Below the pieces are notes generated by a model. It worked only from the letters and a program-made list of their open reading frames with translations, ran no database searches and was not told the DNA's origin. The position numbers and the translations under genes were made by a program. Positions 46,091-54,706 of a stretch of 64,000 nucleotides of DNA are shown one piece after another (positions within the stretch are counted from its first letter, which is position 1; every line of letters starts with the position of its first letter). The DNA comes from Holophaga sp. (GTDB lineage: Bacteria > Acidobacteriota > Holophagae > Holophagales > Holophagaceae), in the NCBI GenBank assembly GCA_016715205.1, contig JADKBC010000008.1:139581-203580 (forward strand). The letters run 5' to 3'.

Positions 46091-46172
46091 GAACCACGGA
46101 GGGCGCAGAGGGAAGGATGAGATCTCGTAATTCGATTCTTTCCTCGGCGGAACGCTGCACCCCCTGTGGTTT
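46091..46172. repeat. Intergenic inverted-repeat element, CACAGAG family (copy 2)
   Basis: GAACCACGGAGGGCGCAGAG at 46091 starts like the element at 37821 (GAACCGCAGAGAAC), and AACCAC (46092-46097) pairs with GTGGTT (46166-46171). It fills the gap between the transporter and the M28 gene. Confidence 0.5.
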
Positions 46173-46223
46173 ATCTGCGCGTTGCATTCCCAACCGCAAG
46201 GCACCAATTGAAAGCAGAACGCC

Positions 46224-47774
46224 ATGAAATTCCTCCAACTTTTTGCTGCGTTCTGTATTGGTTGGGTTGGTTTCGCCGCGCCGCCGGGCCTTGGGGATTT
46301 CGTTAGCACGGGTGTCCCAGCATCACTCCCGCCCGCACTTGCCAAGAGCCTTGGAGCCATTCAGACCAAGCGGTTGGCCAGCCATATCGCTTTCCTGGCG
46401 GATCCTCGCCGGGAAGGGCGGGGCCTGGGCAGCCGCGGCCTGGAGGCCACTGGACGCTATGTGGTTGGCCACCTTCAGAAGGCAGGCCTGCCGGCGCTCG
46501 GGCCTTCCTATTTTCAGGTGGTTCCCTTGCGGCAAGTCAGCGAGCTCGGCGGTGAACTCAGGATCGAGACCTCTAAGACCTCGGTGACTTGGAAACATGG
46601 TGTCTCCTGCCTGTTGCCGGAGCTGGAGCCCCAGGTGATTGCAGCTCCGGTGGTGTTTGCCGGGTACGGCATTCGGGAGACCTCGCTGGGCCATGATGAC
46701 TTTCGAGATCTGGATGTGAAAGGCAAGGTGGTCCTGGTGCAGGGTGGGCTGCCACCCGGCGCCCAATGGCAGCGCCCAGAATTCGTGGCCAAGTACACCA
46801 GTGCGAAGTTCCTGGACCGCTTTGCGGCCCGGGTGGAGTTGCTGGATCAGCTTGGGGCCAAGGCTGTGATTGGCCTCGATGATGATCTGGAAGCGCAGGT
46901 GGCCAGCCTGAAGGGCGAGCCTTTTTTTCGCCCGGAAGCAGGTGCCCCCATCACTGATGAACCGCCCCTGATCCGCGTATCTTCGGCTTTGGCGAAAAAC
47001 CTTTTAACGGATGGCAAGCTTGCCGGAGCCGTGGCGACCCTTCGTACCTCCGGAAAGGTCAGTAATTCTGGCAGCCGCAACGTTCTGGCTGTGCTGAGAG
47101 GGGCGGACCCAAAGGTGAATCACGAGGCAATTCTCCTTGGCGCCCACATGGATCATCTGGGCATGCGCGGCGGTGTGCTGCACCCCGGGGCTGATGACAA
47201 CGCTTCTGGGGTGGCGGCGCTGCTGGAAATCGCCCGGACCTTCGCCGCGCAGCCCACGCGACCACGGCGCACGGTGATCTTCGCGTTCTGGACTGGCGAA
47301 GAGGATGGCAAGTTTGGTTCTGGCCACTACGTGCGCCATCCCCGGTGGCCCCTGGCAAAGACCACGGCCTATCTCAACCTCGATATGATCGGGCACCCCT
47401 GGACGGCAGAAGAGATTCGCAAGCTGGTGATGGAAGCCGATTCTGAGAAAGGTGGAGCTTTTCTCGCGAACCTCGCGCCCGGGCACTTTGCGGAACCGGG
47501 CCTGGCCGACTGGGCACCGGAGCTGGCGCCCATCCTGGTACGGGCGGGGCAATGCACCGGCATGGCGCTGCACCTGGATCGCACCGATGGGCGCAGCGGC
47601 GGCAGTGATTACCGTGATTTCGCCCGGGCGCGGGTGCCCTTCGTGCGCTTCTTCGGCAACTACTTTCCCGAGTACCACCAACCCGGAGATACTGCCACGA
47701 GTCTGGACTCCGCGCAGGTGCAGAGAATGGCCAGGCTGGCCTTTGCCACGGCGTGGTTGTTGGCGGAGAAGTAA
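46224..47774 (+). CDS. Exported M28-family zinc aminopeptidase with PA domain
   Basis: A 516-residue metallopeptidase with a signal peptide (MKFLQLFAAFCIGWVGFA). A PA-like insert (about 115-260) precedes the final zinc-binding core. Zinc ligands are in GAHMDHLG, HPGADDNASGVA, WTGEEDGKFGS (the adjacent Glu pair), LNLDMIG and YHQPGDT. It removes N-terminal residues from peptides in the periplasm. It is separated from the transporter by a repeat-bearing 181-bp gap, so it may form its own unit, but it fits the peptide-use theme. Confidence 0.9.
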   Translation: MKFLQLFAAFCIGWVGFAAPPGLGDFVSTGVPASLPPALAKSLGAIQTKRLASHIAFLADPRREGRGLGSRGLEATGRYVVGHLQKAGLPALGPSYFQVVPLRQVSELGGELRIETSKTSVTWKHGVSCLLPELEPQVIAAPVVFAGYGIRETSLGHDDFRDLDVKGKVVLVQGGLPPGAQWQRPEFVAKYTSAKFLDRFAARVELLDQLGAKAVIGLDDDLEAQVASLKGEPFFRPEAGAPITDEPPLIRVSSALAKNLLTDGKLAGAVATLRTSGKVSNSGSRNVLAVLRGADPKVNHEAILLGAHMDHLGMRGGVLHPGADDNASGVAALLEIARTFAAQPTRPRRTVIFAFWTGEEDGKFGSGHYVRHPRWPLAKTTAYLNLDMIGHPWTAEEIRKLVMEADSEKGGAFLANLAPGHFAEPGLADWAPELAPILVRAGQCTGMALHLDRTDGRSGGSDYRDFARARVPFVRFFGNYFPEYHQPGDTATSLDSAQVQRMARLAFATAWLLAEK

Positions 47775-47779
47775 TTCGT

Positions 47780-49105
47780 CTACAGCTCGATTTCGCCGTA
47801 CCAGCCTTTGTTCACGATGCGGGTGCCGTAGGGCGAGGAGAGCCTCTGCAGCCGCTCCAGGGTGCCCTTGGCACGCGTGTCGTTGACGAGCCTCGGTACG
47901 CCGTACAAGGGGCCTTCATCATCGATGGTGATGGGGATGAGTTGGATCTTCCGCAGCTTGCCCTTGTTAACGGTCATGCGCACCAGTACACCTTCCATGA
48001 CTTCGGGCGAATCCCGGCGATCCCACACGGAAACGTTGGTGGGGCGTGCCATTTCGAGGTCCCGTTGGTGGATAAGGTCCACGGGGATCCGATCGGGCGT
48101 GCGGTACTGATAAATGAAATCAGACAGGCTGTAGAAGATGGGCTTGCCCTTGTAGATCTCGATGCCCCGCAGAACGTGGGGCCCGGTGCCCAGCACCAGG
48201 TCGGCGCCCATGTCGACGGCGCGGCGGAACATGATTTCGTCGTTGGGGGGCGTTTTGTCCTGGATGCCAAAGGTGCGGTTGTGGCTCACATCGTGGTTGT
48301 GGAGGGACACCATCAGCACCTCTGCACGGCGTCGGGCCAGGAGGATGTCGTCTTCCATGGCTTTCACGTCGCTTTCCAGGGGACCTTCCACGGCCTCCAC
48401 CTTGCCGTCACGGGCCACCAGGATCACGGCAGGATCGATGGTGGCAAGTGAAGGGGCGCCCGGATCCTTGGAACGATATTTTGCCGTCCAGTAACGCATG
48501 TAGGAAAGCAGGCCGAATTTCGTGGTCTGGCCCTGGACTTCGTGGGTGACCAGGGCATGGGCTTCGGCCAAAGTATTGCCCGCGCCGGCGTGGTCGATGT
48601 TCACGAGATCGAGGTTGCGCAGGCATTCCCGCAACCCTTCCGGCCCGAAGTCCAGCGCGTGATTATTGGCCATGCTCACCAGGTTGATGCCGGTGCGGGC
48701 CACTTCCCAGGCGAATTCCTTGCCTGCGCGGAAGTTGTAGAACGGTCGCTGCAACTCCGGCCGGTCATTGATGGAGAATTCCAGGTTGCCGTAGGCCACA
48801 TCCGCCTCCTGGAGAATGCGGAAGATGCCCTGCCGTTCAGGTGCCGCCAGATGGGTGATCTTTTCGTTGAAGATCATGTCGCCCACCGCAGTGAGGATGA
48901 TATCGCCGGGTTCTTCCTTGAGCAGGGCCGTGATGCGGGCGTTCCAGTCGATGTTGCTGGCAGGCTCCTGGGGGCGGACGCGACGGTTGTATACCGAAGG
49001 ATTGGGTGCATCCTTCGAAGGCGATTGCCCCTGAACCGGGAGGCTGGCACCGCTCGAAACCAGCGCCGTGAGGAGGCTCGGCAAGACAAAACGGATTGGG
49101 TTCAT
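47780..49105 (-). CDS. CapA-family (poly-gamma-glutamate synthesis-like) metallophosphatase-type protein
   Basis: A 441-residue exported protein (MNPIRFVLPSLLTALVSS, cleavage after VQG). The CapA/PgsA calcineurin-like core has GDMIFN, GNLEFSI, MANNHALDFG and LGTGPHVLRG, the metal-binding blocks of the fold. GGGAGG precedes the start. The CapA name comes from capsule genes, but no PgsB or PgsC partner is near, so a phosphoesterase role on some cell-wall or small-molecule substrate is more likely than capsule synthesis. It converges on the M28 gene with only 5 bp between them and no terminator. Confidence 0.85.
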   Translation of the reverse strand: MNPIRFVLPSLLTALVSSGASLPVQGQSPSKDAPNPSVYNRRVRPQEPASNIDWNARITALLKEEPGDIILTAVGDMIFNEKITHLAAPERQGIFRILQEADVAYGNLEFSINDRPELQRPFYNFRAGKEFAWEVARTGINLVSMANNHALDFGPEGLRECLRNLDLVNIDHAGAGNTLAEAHALVTHEVQGQTTKFGLLSYMRYWTAKYRSKDPGAPSLATIDPAVILVARDGKVEAVEGPLESDVKAMEDDILLARRRAEVLMVSLHNHDVSHNRTFGIQDKTPPNDEIMFRRAVDMGADLVLGTGPHVLRGIEIYKGKPIFYSLSDFIYQYRTPDRIPVDLIHQRDLEMARPTNVSVWDRRDSPEVMEGVLVRMTVNKGKLRKIQLIPITIDDEGPLYGVPRLVNDTRAKGTLERLQRLSSPYGTRIVNKGWYGEIEL

Positions 49106-49218
49106 GACGAACCTCCCAGCGAAGGGCGTGGCTGGGCAACAGTGTAGCGGTTTGAATAAAAAAATTTCATCAATAAAAAAATGAACAAAAAACAGATCAA
49201 CCTGTCCTTGAATTCAGA

Positions 49219-50034
49219 TTACAGGCTGTTTCGCTCGCTGATATCCCGGCTCACAAGCAACAGCGTGCCGAAATCGCCTGAAGCGGCATCCACGGAGGTG
49301 ACTTTGCATTCCAGCAGGTGCACCGTGCCATTCTTGGCGCGCACTCGGAATTGGAGCGTGCGGCTCAGGCTGCGAGTGGCACCTTCTTCCAGGAGGGCCC
49401 GGAACAGGGGCAGATCATCCTCGTGCAGGAGCGTTGCGTAGTCGATGCGAGGCAATTCGTACTTGGAATAGCCCAGGGTCCAGGAATGGGAAGGGCTGGC
49501 GAAGACCGTGCCCTTGCGTGCATCCAGGATGGCGATGAGGTCGGCGGCGTTTTCCGTGGTGATCTTGAAGAGATTCTCGATGCGGCGCAGGGACCGCTGC
49601 ATCAACATTTTCTCCGTGATGTCGGCATGGATGATGACGCCAGGCGTACTGCGTTCCCGGTTGGGAGCCGTGACCTGTAGGCCGTACCAGCGCAGGGACT
49701 CCGGCCCGCCCTGCTGATAGTCGAGTTTAAGGAGGGGCATCTTGCCCTTGAGGGCTGACTGAATCCCGAGGGCTACGGTGCCCAGGCGCATATCAGACGT
49801 GGCGAGCAGGCCCCCGCAAACCGCCAAGTAATCGCTCCCAGGCCCCAAGCCGCGAATCAGAGGGTTTTCCTCCCCAAAGTCCCGCCACGCGGGGTTGACG
49901 GCCAAAAGAATGCCATCGGCATCCACGACAGCCACAAAGGAGCGGAACGAGGCCAGAAGGCCCACCAGGGCCTGCTGCATCATGTCTGGGCTGAGGTGGG
50001 AGAGGTCCATGGGCACATCCAAAGCATCGTCCAC
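49219..50034 (-). CDS. Two-PAS-domain sensor protein without output domain
   Basis: A 271-residue soluble protein. The first PAS covers about 22-140 (FRSFVAVVDADGILLAVNPAW) and the second about 150-268 (FKITTENAADLIAILDARKG, then a PAC tail LLLVSRDISER). It has no kinase, GGDEF, EAL or helix-turn-helix module and stops right after the PAC. It may bind a partner kinase or a small ligand. The start is GTG at 50034 with a modest GGGAAG site; an in-frame ATG at 50010 is an alternative that changes little. It lies alone, divergent from pta. Confidence 0.8.
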   Translation of the reverse strand: MDDALDVPMDLSHLSPDMMQQALVGLLASFRSFVAVVDADGILLAVNPAWRDFGEENPLIRGLGPGSDYLAVCGGLLATSDMRLGTVALGIQSALKGKMPLLKLDYQQGGPESLRWYGLQVTAPNRERSTPGVIIHADITEKMLMQRSLRRIENLFKITTENAADLIAILDARKGTVFASPSHSWTLGYSKYELPRIDYATLLHEDDLPLFRALLEEGATRSLSRTLQFRVRAKNGTVHLLECKVTSVDAASGDFGTLLLVSRDISERNSL

Positions 50035-50149
50035 CGGGAGGCACTTCCCAAGTTAAAAAATGTTTGAATATTCCAACCAAAGGAAAGCCACGAGCTGTGA
50101 CCACTTCCCATGGGTTCCCCTGTGAAAATAGAGACTTCAGGGAGAGCCC

Positions 50150-51160
50150 ATGACCACCACCCACGAAGCCTGGTTCCAAACCTTCCGCGAGCGGGCCAAG
50201 GGCCTGCACCGCCATATCGTGCTGCCCGAGGGCGTGGACGATCGCACCATCCTGGCCGCCGCGAAAATCCTGGCCGAGGGCATCTGTGCCATCACCGTGC
50301 TGGGCGAGCCTGCGAAGATGACAGCCCGGGCCGCGGAGCTGGGCGTGAGCCTGGAAGGCGCCACCCTGCGCAACCCTGCCACCGATCCGGATTCCAAAGT
50401 GTTCGCCGAGGCCTTTTTCGAGGCTCGCAAGGCCAAGGGCATGACCGAGGAAAAGGCTGCGGAGACCATGCGCAGCCCGCTCTATTTCGGCGGCATGATG
50501 GTGAAGACCGGCCAGGCCGATGGGTTTGTGGCAGGTGCCCTGAACACCACGGGCGAAACCGTGCGGGCCTGCCTGCTCACCATTGGCTGCGCCAAGGGCA
50601 TCAAGACTGTCAGCAGTGCCTTCCTGATGATCCATCCCGACCCGAAATTTGGTGAGCAGGGCGCCATGATGTTCGGTGATTGCGCGGTGCTGCCCGACCC
50701 CAATCCCGAACAGCTGGCTGATGTGGCCATTGCCAGTGCCGACACCGCCAAGGCCATGTTGGGCGTGGAGCCGAAAGTTGCCATGCTCAGCTTCAGCACC
50801 GCGGGCAGCGCCGAACACGCTCTGGTGGACAAAGTGCGCGCCGCCCTGGCCATCGTGAAGGAGCGCCGCCCCGAACTGCTGGTGGATGGCGAAATCCAGT
50901 TCGATGCCGCCATGATTCCCGCCATCGGCCAGAAAAAATTCCCTGGTTCCAAAGTGGCTGGCAACGCCAATGTGCTGGTGTTCCCTGATCTCAACGCCGG
51001 CAACATCGGGTACAAGATCGCCGAGCGCTTCGGCGGCTGCTCCGCCAACGGCCCCGTGCTCCAGGGCCTCGTCAAGCCCGGCAACGATCTCAGCCGCGGC
51101 TGCACGGCGGAGGATGTGGTGAACACCATCGTATTGACGGTGCTGCAGACAGCACTCTGA
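50150..51160 (+). CDS. pta: Phosphate acetyltransferase
   Basis: A 336-residue Pta of the short type (no N-terminal DRTGG/BioD domains) that converts acetyl-CoA and phosphate to acetyl phosphate. Characteristic blocks are LPEGVDDRTILAAAKIL, SPLYFGGMMVKTGQADGFVAG, the CoA-site AMLSFSTAGSA and FPDLNAGNIGYKIAERFGG. GGGAGAG precedes the start. No acetate kinase lies beside it, but a butyrate kinase fused to a PTA domain is convergent across a terminator. Confidence 0.92.
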   Translation: MTTTHEAWFQTFRERAKGLHRHIVLPEGVDDRTILAAAKILAEGICAITVLGEPAKMTARAAELGVSLEGATLRNPATDPDSKVFAEAFFEARKAKGMTEEKAAETMRSPLYFGGMMVKTGQADGFVAGALNTTGETVRACLLTIGCAKGIKTVSSAFLMIHPDPKFGEQGAMMFGDCAVLPDPNPEQLADVAIASADTAKAMLGVEPKVAMLSFSTAGSAEHALVDKVRAALAIVKERRPELLVDGEIQFDAAMIPAIGQKKFPGSKVAGNANVLVFPDLNAGNIGYKIAERFGGCSANGPVLQGLVKPGNDLSRGCTAEDVVNTIVLTVLQTAL

Positions 51161-51178
51161 TCTCAATGACTCAACAAA

Positions 51179-51202
51179 AATGCCCGGCAACCGCCGGGCA
51201 TT
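51179..51202. terminator. Bidirectional terminator between pta and the fused acyltransferase-kinase gene
   Basis: AATGCCCGGC (51179-51188) and GCCGGGCATT (51193-51202) enclose AACC, with an A-run before and a T-run after. The genes on both sides converge here. Confidence 0.9.
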
Positions 51203-51225
51203 TTTTATTGAGCTGACAAGCAGGT

Positions 51226-53436
51226 CTATCGCTTGCCGTATTCCTTCGCATCTTCCCGGCCCGTCAACACGCGCAGGGCGCCCATGACGAGGGCCAGCAT
51301 TTCGTTTTCGCCGGGGTAGACGGTAATGCCAGCGGGCAGGGCAGCCAGGCATTTCTTGATGTAGGCCACGGTGGGTTTGCAGCGGGCGATGCCGCCGGTG
51401 ATCAGGATCTGATCCACCGTTTCGCCATCAAAGGCGGGCCAAAGGGAGGTGATTTCCTTGGCCACCTGGTAGGCCATGGCGTCCATCACGGCGATGACTT
51501 CCGCGTCGCCCGCCACGTAGCGTTTTTCCAGTTCCATCATGTTGGTGGTGCCCAGCAGATCCAGGATGCCGCCCTTGCCCACGAGTTTTTTCTTGATCTC
51601 GTCCTTGGTGTATTTGCCAGAGAAGCAGTAGTCCACCAAGGCAAATCCGGGCAGGGAACCCGCGCGTTCCGGAGACATGGGGCCTTCGCCGCCCAGGCCA
51701 TCGTTTACGTCGATGTAGCGCCCGCGCTTGTGGGCGCCCACGGTGATTCCACCACCCAGATGGGCGACGATGACATTGACCTTCTCGTAGGGCACGCCGC
51801 GATCCTCGGCATAGCGGTGGGCAGTGGCGATCTGATTGAGGGCGTGACTGATGATTCGGCGTGGCAGTTCCTTCACGCCGGTGATCTTGGCGCGCTCGGC
51901 CACTTCGTCCACCACAACGGGATCCACGATGAAGGCAGGTTTGCCGGAGCCTTCCACCAGTTCGTGGGCGATGAGCCCGCCCAGGTTGGAAGCATGCTGG
52001 CCCTGGATGCCCTCGGCGAGATCCTTGAGCATGGCTTCATTCACGCTGAAGGTGCCGTGGGGCATGGCGTGTAGGAGGCCGCCGCGGCCGCTCACGGCGT
52101 CGATATCCGCCATGCTGAGGCCGTTTTCATGGAGGAATTTCTCGATGGCATCTTTGCGGAAATGGAACTGGGCGGTGATGGGTTTGCCGTCGAAGGGATG
52201 CAGCTCTTCCACGGAGTGCTTGAGTTCTTTGGTGAAGGATTCCCGCTCACCCTGGTAAACGGCGATCTTGGTGGAGGTAGAACCGGGATTGATGGCCAAC
52301 ACCCGGAAGCTGCGGAAGAAGGTGTCCTTGGGGGTTTGGGTCCATTCGCCATATTTGTGCAGGCGCAGGATCGAAGCCTTGACCGCCAGCCGCACATCCT
52401 CGGGGGAACAATCCATGGGCAGGTCCACGCCCGCGAACCGTAATCCGAAGAGCACGGGGAATTTTTTCGCCTGGGGATAGCGGGTGGCGTAGATGTGGTA
52501 GAGCAGGTTCCCCATGTCCAGGTTGGGGCAGATGATCACGTTGGGCGAACCTGGCCAGGGCTCGGTTTTACCGGGGCGGTAGTACATGGCGGACCGCTGG
52601 GAGAGGGCGGCATTGATCTTGACTTCGCTCTGGATGTGGATGCTCTGGTAGCGCTCGCCCTTGGTGTGGCGTTCAGCCAAGTACTTGGGCAGGATCTCCG
52701 TGGCCTGGCGCACCATCTCGGGGGAAGGCCCCTCGTCGGACCCGCGATCGGAATAGGACACGATGGCGGCCTGGATCTCAGGAAGAATATCCTCCGCGAA
52801 GAGATCCCGGGCCACAGCGCTGGTCGCCACGGCCGTGCGGGCCAGCGTATCGGCGGTCATGGTGGCGTTCACACCCACGTCACCGAATACCACGATGTTG
52901 TGGGGGAAAATGTTTTCAGGATGTTCATCGGGGAGTACGAACACCCCGGCTTCGCAAACGAAGGGGTCCTTGGCCAGCATTTTCACCATGGGCCGGAAAT
53001 AGTCCTTGGTCTCATGGGTGGCCCCGCCCACCACCGTATCGGCGTGGCCGAACTTCACCGCACAGATGCCGAACAAGCTGGGCTGGGAGACCAGGGCGCG
53101 GGTTTCCGCCAGGCTCAACTCCTTGCCGTTGGCGATGAGGTAGTCGTGATAGCCGTGGGCGAATTCCTCCACCAGGTCCGGGCGCGTGTTGATATCGATG
53201 AAGGTGCTTTCCGAAAGCCCCCACTGCAGGCGGTCCTGATCCACCTGGGTGAGCTGGGAGGCCGCCAGGGCCCGTACTTCGGCCTCGGGAGCCAGGAAGA
53301 CCGGGCGGATGAAACGCGTGAGGCAGCAGGCGGCTTCCACCACCCGGGCATCGCTGGGCTCGATGAAAATGACCGTGGGGCGACTCTTCGAGGTAGAAAG
53401 GATCTGCTGATCGAAGGATCGTTCGATGTCGTACAT
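51226..53436 (-). CDS. Fused phosphotransacylase-butyrate kinase
   Basis: A 736-residue cytosolic protein with two enzyme domains. Residues 1-370 are a PTA/PTB domain (VTIF-type start, VVFGDVGVNATMTADTLART, NVIICPNLDMGNLLYHI, then DLPMDCSPEDVRLAVKASIL). Residues about 375-736 are a butyrate kinase of the acetokinase fold: INPGSTSTKIA with N383, then AHLGGGITVGAHKRGRYIDV, DGLGGEGPMSPERAGSLP and ITGGIARCK. Together it could convert acyl-CoA, phosphate and ADP to the acid, CoA and ATP, passing acyl phosphate between sites. AGGAG precedes the start, and no stop or second start breaks the join. The acyl specificity is unknown. Confidence 0.9.
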   Translation of the reverse strand: MYDIERSFDQQILSTSKSRPTVIFIEPSDARVVEAACCLTRFIRPVFLAPEAEVRALAASQLTQVDQDRLQWGLSESTFIDINTRPDLVEEFAHGYHDYLIANGKELSLAETRALVSQPSLFGICAVKFGHADTVVGGATHETKDYFRPMVKMLAKDPFVCEAGVFVLPDEHPENIFPHNIVVFGDVGVNATMTADTLARTAVATSAVARDLFAEDILPEIQAAIVSYSDRGSDEGPSPEMVRQATEILPKYLAERHTKGERYQSIHIQSEVKINAALSQRSAMYYRPGKTEPWPGSPNVIICPNLDMGNLLYHIYATRYPQAKKFPVLFGLRFAGVDLPMDCSPEDVRLAVKASILRLHKYGEWTQTPKDTFFRSFRVLAINPGSTSTKIAVYQGERESFTKELKHSVEELHPFDGKPITAQFHFRKDAIEKFLHENGLSMADIDAVSGRGGLLHAMPHGTFSVNEAMLKDLAEGIQGQHASNLGGLIAHELVEGSGKPAFIVDPVVVDEVAERAKITGVKELPRRIISHALNQIATAHRYAEDRGVPYEKVNVIVAHLGGGITVGAHKRGRYIDVNDGLGGEGPMSPERAGSLPGFALVDYCFSGKYTKDEIKKKLVGKGGILDLLGTTNMMELEKRYVAGDAEVIAVMDAMAYQVAKEITSLWPAFDGETVDQILITGGIARCKPTVAYIKKCLAALPAGITVYPGENEMLALVMGALRVLTGREDAKEYGKR

Positions 53437-53542
53437 GACAACTCCTCAGTGTGCGTTCCAAGGGCGACGATGGAAGGCGGACCCGCCCTTGGGCTCCGCT
53501 GTCATTTTGGCTCAAATGCCCGCAGCAGGCGGGTGAGAGAGA

Positions 53543-54670
53543 TCACAACCCCCGCAAGGGGATCTCTTCGGGCGCGAATTTATCCGGGTTATCCAGGAAA
53601 ATCTGGCGGAAACGAGCGTAGTGGTCCAGGAAGATCTTGAGCAGGTCGGGGTCGAAATGCTTTCCCTGCTGGGCGCGGAGGTAGCCCAGGGCCTCTTCCT
53701 CGGTCCAGGCATGCTTGTAGACGCGCTTGCTGCACAGGGCATCGTAGACATCCACCAGTGCGGTGATGCGGCCCTCCAGGGGAATCTGGGTTCCGGCGTA
53801 CAGACCGGGGTAGCCGGTGCCATCGAACTTTTCGTGGTGGCAGGCGGCAATGCGCGCCCCCATCTGGATGAAGGGCACGGTGGAATCCCGCAGGATATTG
53901 GCACCCATGGTGGTGTGGGTCTTCATGATGATCCACTCCTCATCCGTGAGCGGGCCATCCTTCTGCAGAATGCGATCGGGCACCCCGATCTTGCCAATGT
54001 CATGCATGGGCGCAGCGGCTCGGATGCAATCGATGCCTTCCAGATCCCAGCCCAGGATGGCCCCCATTTCGGCGGCGTATAGGCCGATCCGCCGCACATG
54101 GGCGCCCGTTTCGTTATCCCGATGTTCGCTGGCGGAGAGCAGACGGTGGGAAATCTCTTCCCGACTGTTGCGGATTTCCTCGGTTTGTTCCCTGACTTTG
54201 CGGGCCAGAATGCCTTCCCGGTCCCGGTGTTCCAGTTCCAGCATCCGGCGCCGCAGCGCATTGGCCACGGCGATCAGGATGCCGCTCGTGTCCACGGGCT
54301 TCACCACATAGCCATAGGCGCCATGGCGCAGGCATTCCATGGCCATTTCCATGCTGTCCACGCCACTTACCATCACCACTGCGATATCGGGCACGCGGGC
54401 GGCGATGGTCTTCATCAATTCCAGGCCCGTCATGCCGGGCATGCGGATATCGCTCAGGACCAGGTCCATGGGCTCCCGGTCCAGGATCTCCAGGGCCGTG
54501 CGGGCATCCGAGGCTTCGGTTACGGCATAGCCGCTTTTCTGGAGGATGCGCTTGAGCTGCACCCGGATGATTTCCTGGTCATCCAGCACCAGAATGCGCA
54601 TGCCTTCTGCATCTCGACCGGGTTCTGGCCAGTCGGGGTGGATGGACCGGAAGTTCGATGAAAGAGGCAT
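53543..54670 (-). CDS. Response regulator with HD-GYP c-di-GMP phosphodiesterase domain
   Basis: A 375-residue two-component output protein. The receiver domain has D30-D31 and the phosphoacceptor D74 in LVLSDIRMPG. A coiled linker follows at about 150-185. The HD-GYP domain has MHDIGKIGVPD and CHHEKFDGTGYPGLY, complete for hydrolysis of cyclic di-GMP. The start at 54670 has a weak site; an in-frame ATG at 54601, just before the receiver domain, is an alternative. No histidine kinase gene is nearby, so it is an orphan regulator. Confidence 0.9.
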   Translation of the reverse strand: MPLSSNFRSIHPDWPEPGRDAEGMRILVLDDQEIIRVQLKRILQKSGYAVTEASDARTALEILDREPMDLVLSDIRMPGMTGLELMKTIAARVPDIAVVMVSGVDSMEMAMECLRHGAYGYVVKPVDTSGILIAVANALRRRMLELEHRDREGILARKVREQTEEIRNSREEISHRLLSASEHRDNETGAHVRRIGLYAAEMGAILGWDLEGIDCIRAAAPMHDIGKIGVPDRILQKDGPLTDEEWIIMKTHTTMGANILRDSTVPFIQMGARIAACHHEKFDGTGYPGLYAGTQIPLEGRITALVDVYDALCSKRVYKHAWTEEEALGYLRAQQGKHFDPDLLKIFLDHYARFRQIFLDNPDKFAPEEIPLRGL

Positions 54671-54706
54671 CTCGGGAATTCTACCGAATTCGCAACAAGC
54701 CAGTAG

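Noticed and set aside
44990..46360. 456-codon minus-strand frame over the YfcC transporter gene
   Set aside because: It is antisense to a transporter with full membrane topology and spans an intergenic repeat element.
47780..49105. Poly-gamma-glutamate capsule synthesis gene
   Set aside because: The CapA-type fold is clear, but PgsB/PgsC-like synthesis partners are absent, so a capsule role was not claimed.
49793..51352. 519-codon minus-strand frame over the PAS and pta genes
   Set aside because: The overlapped genes have complete family motifs and start signals; this frame has none and runs through the terminator at 51179-51202.
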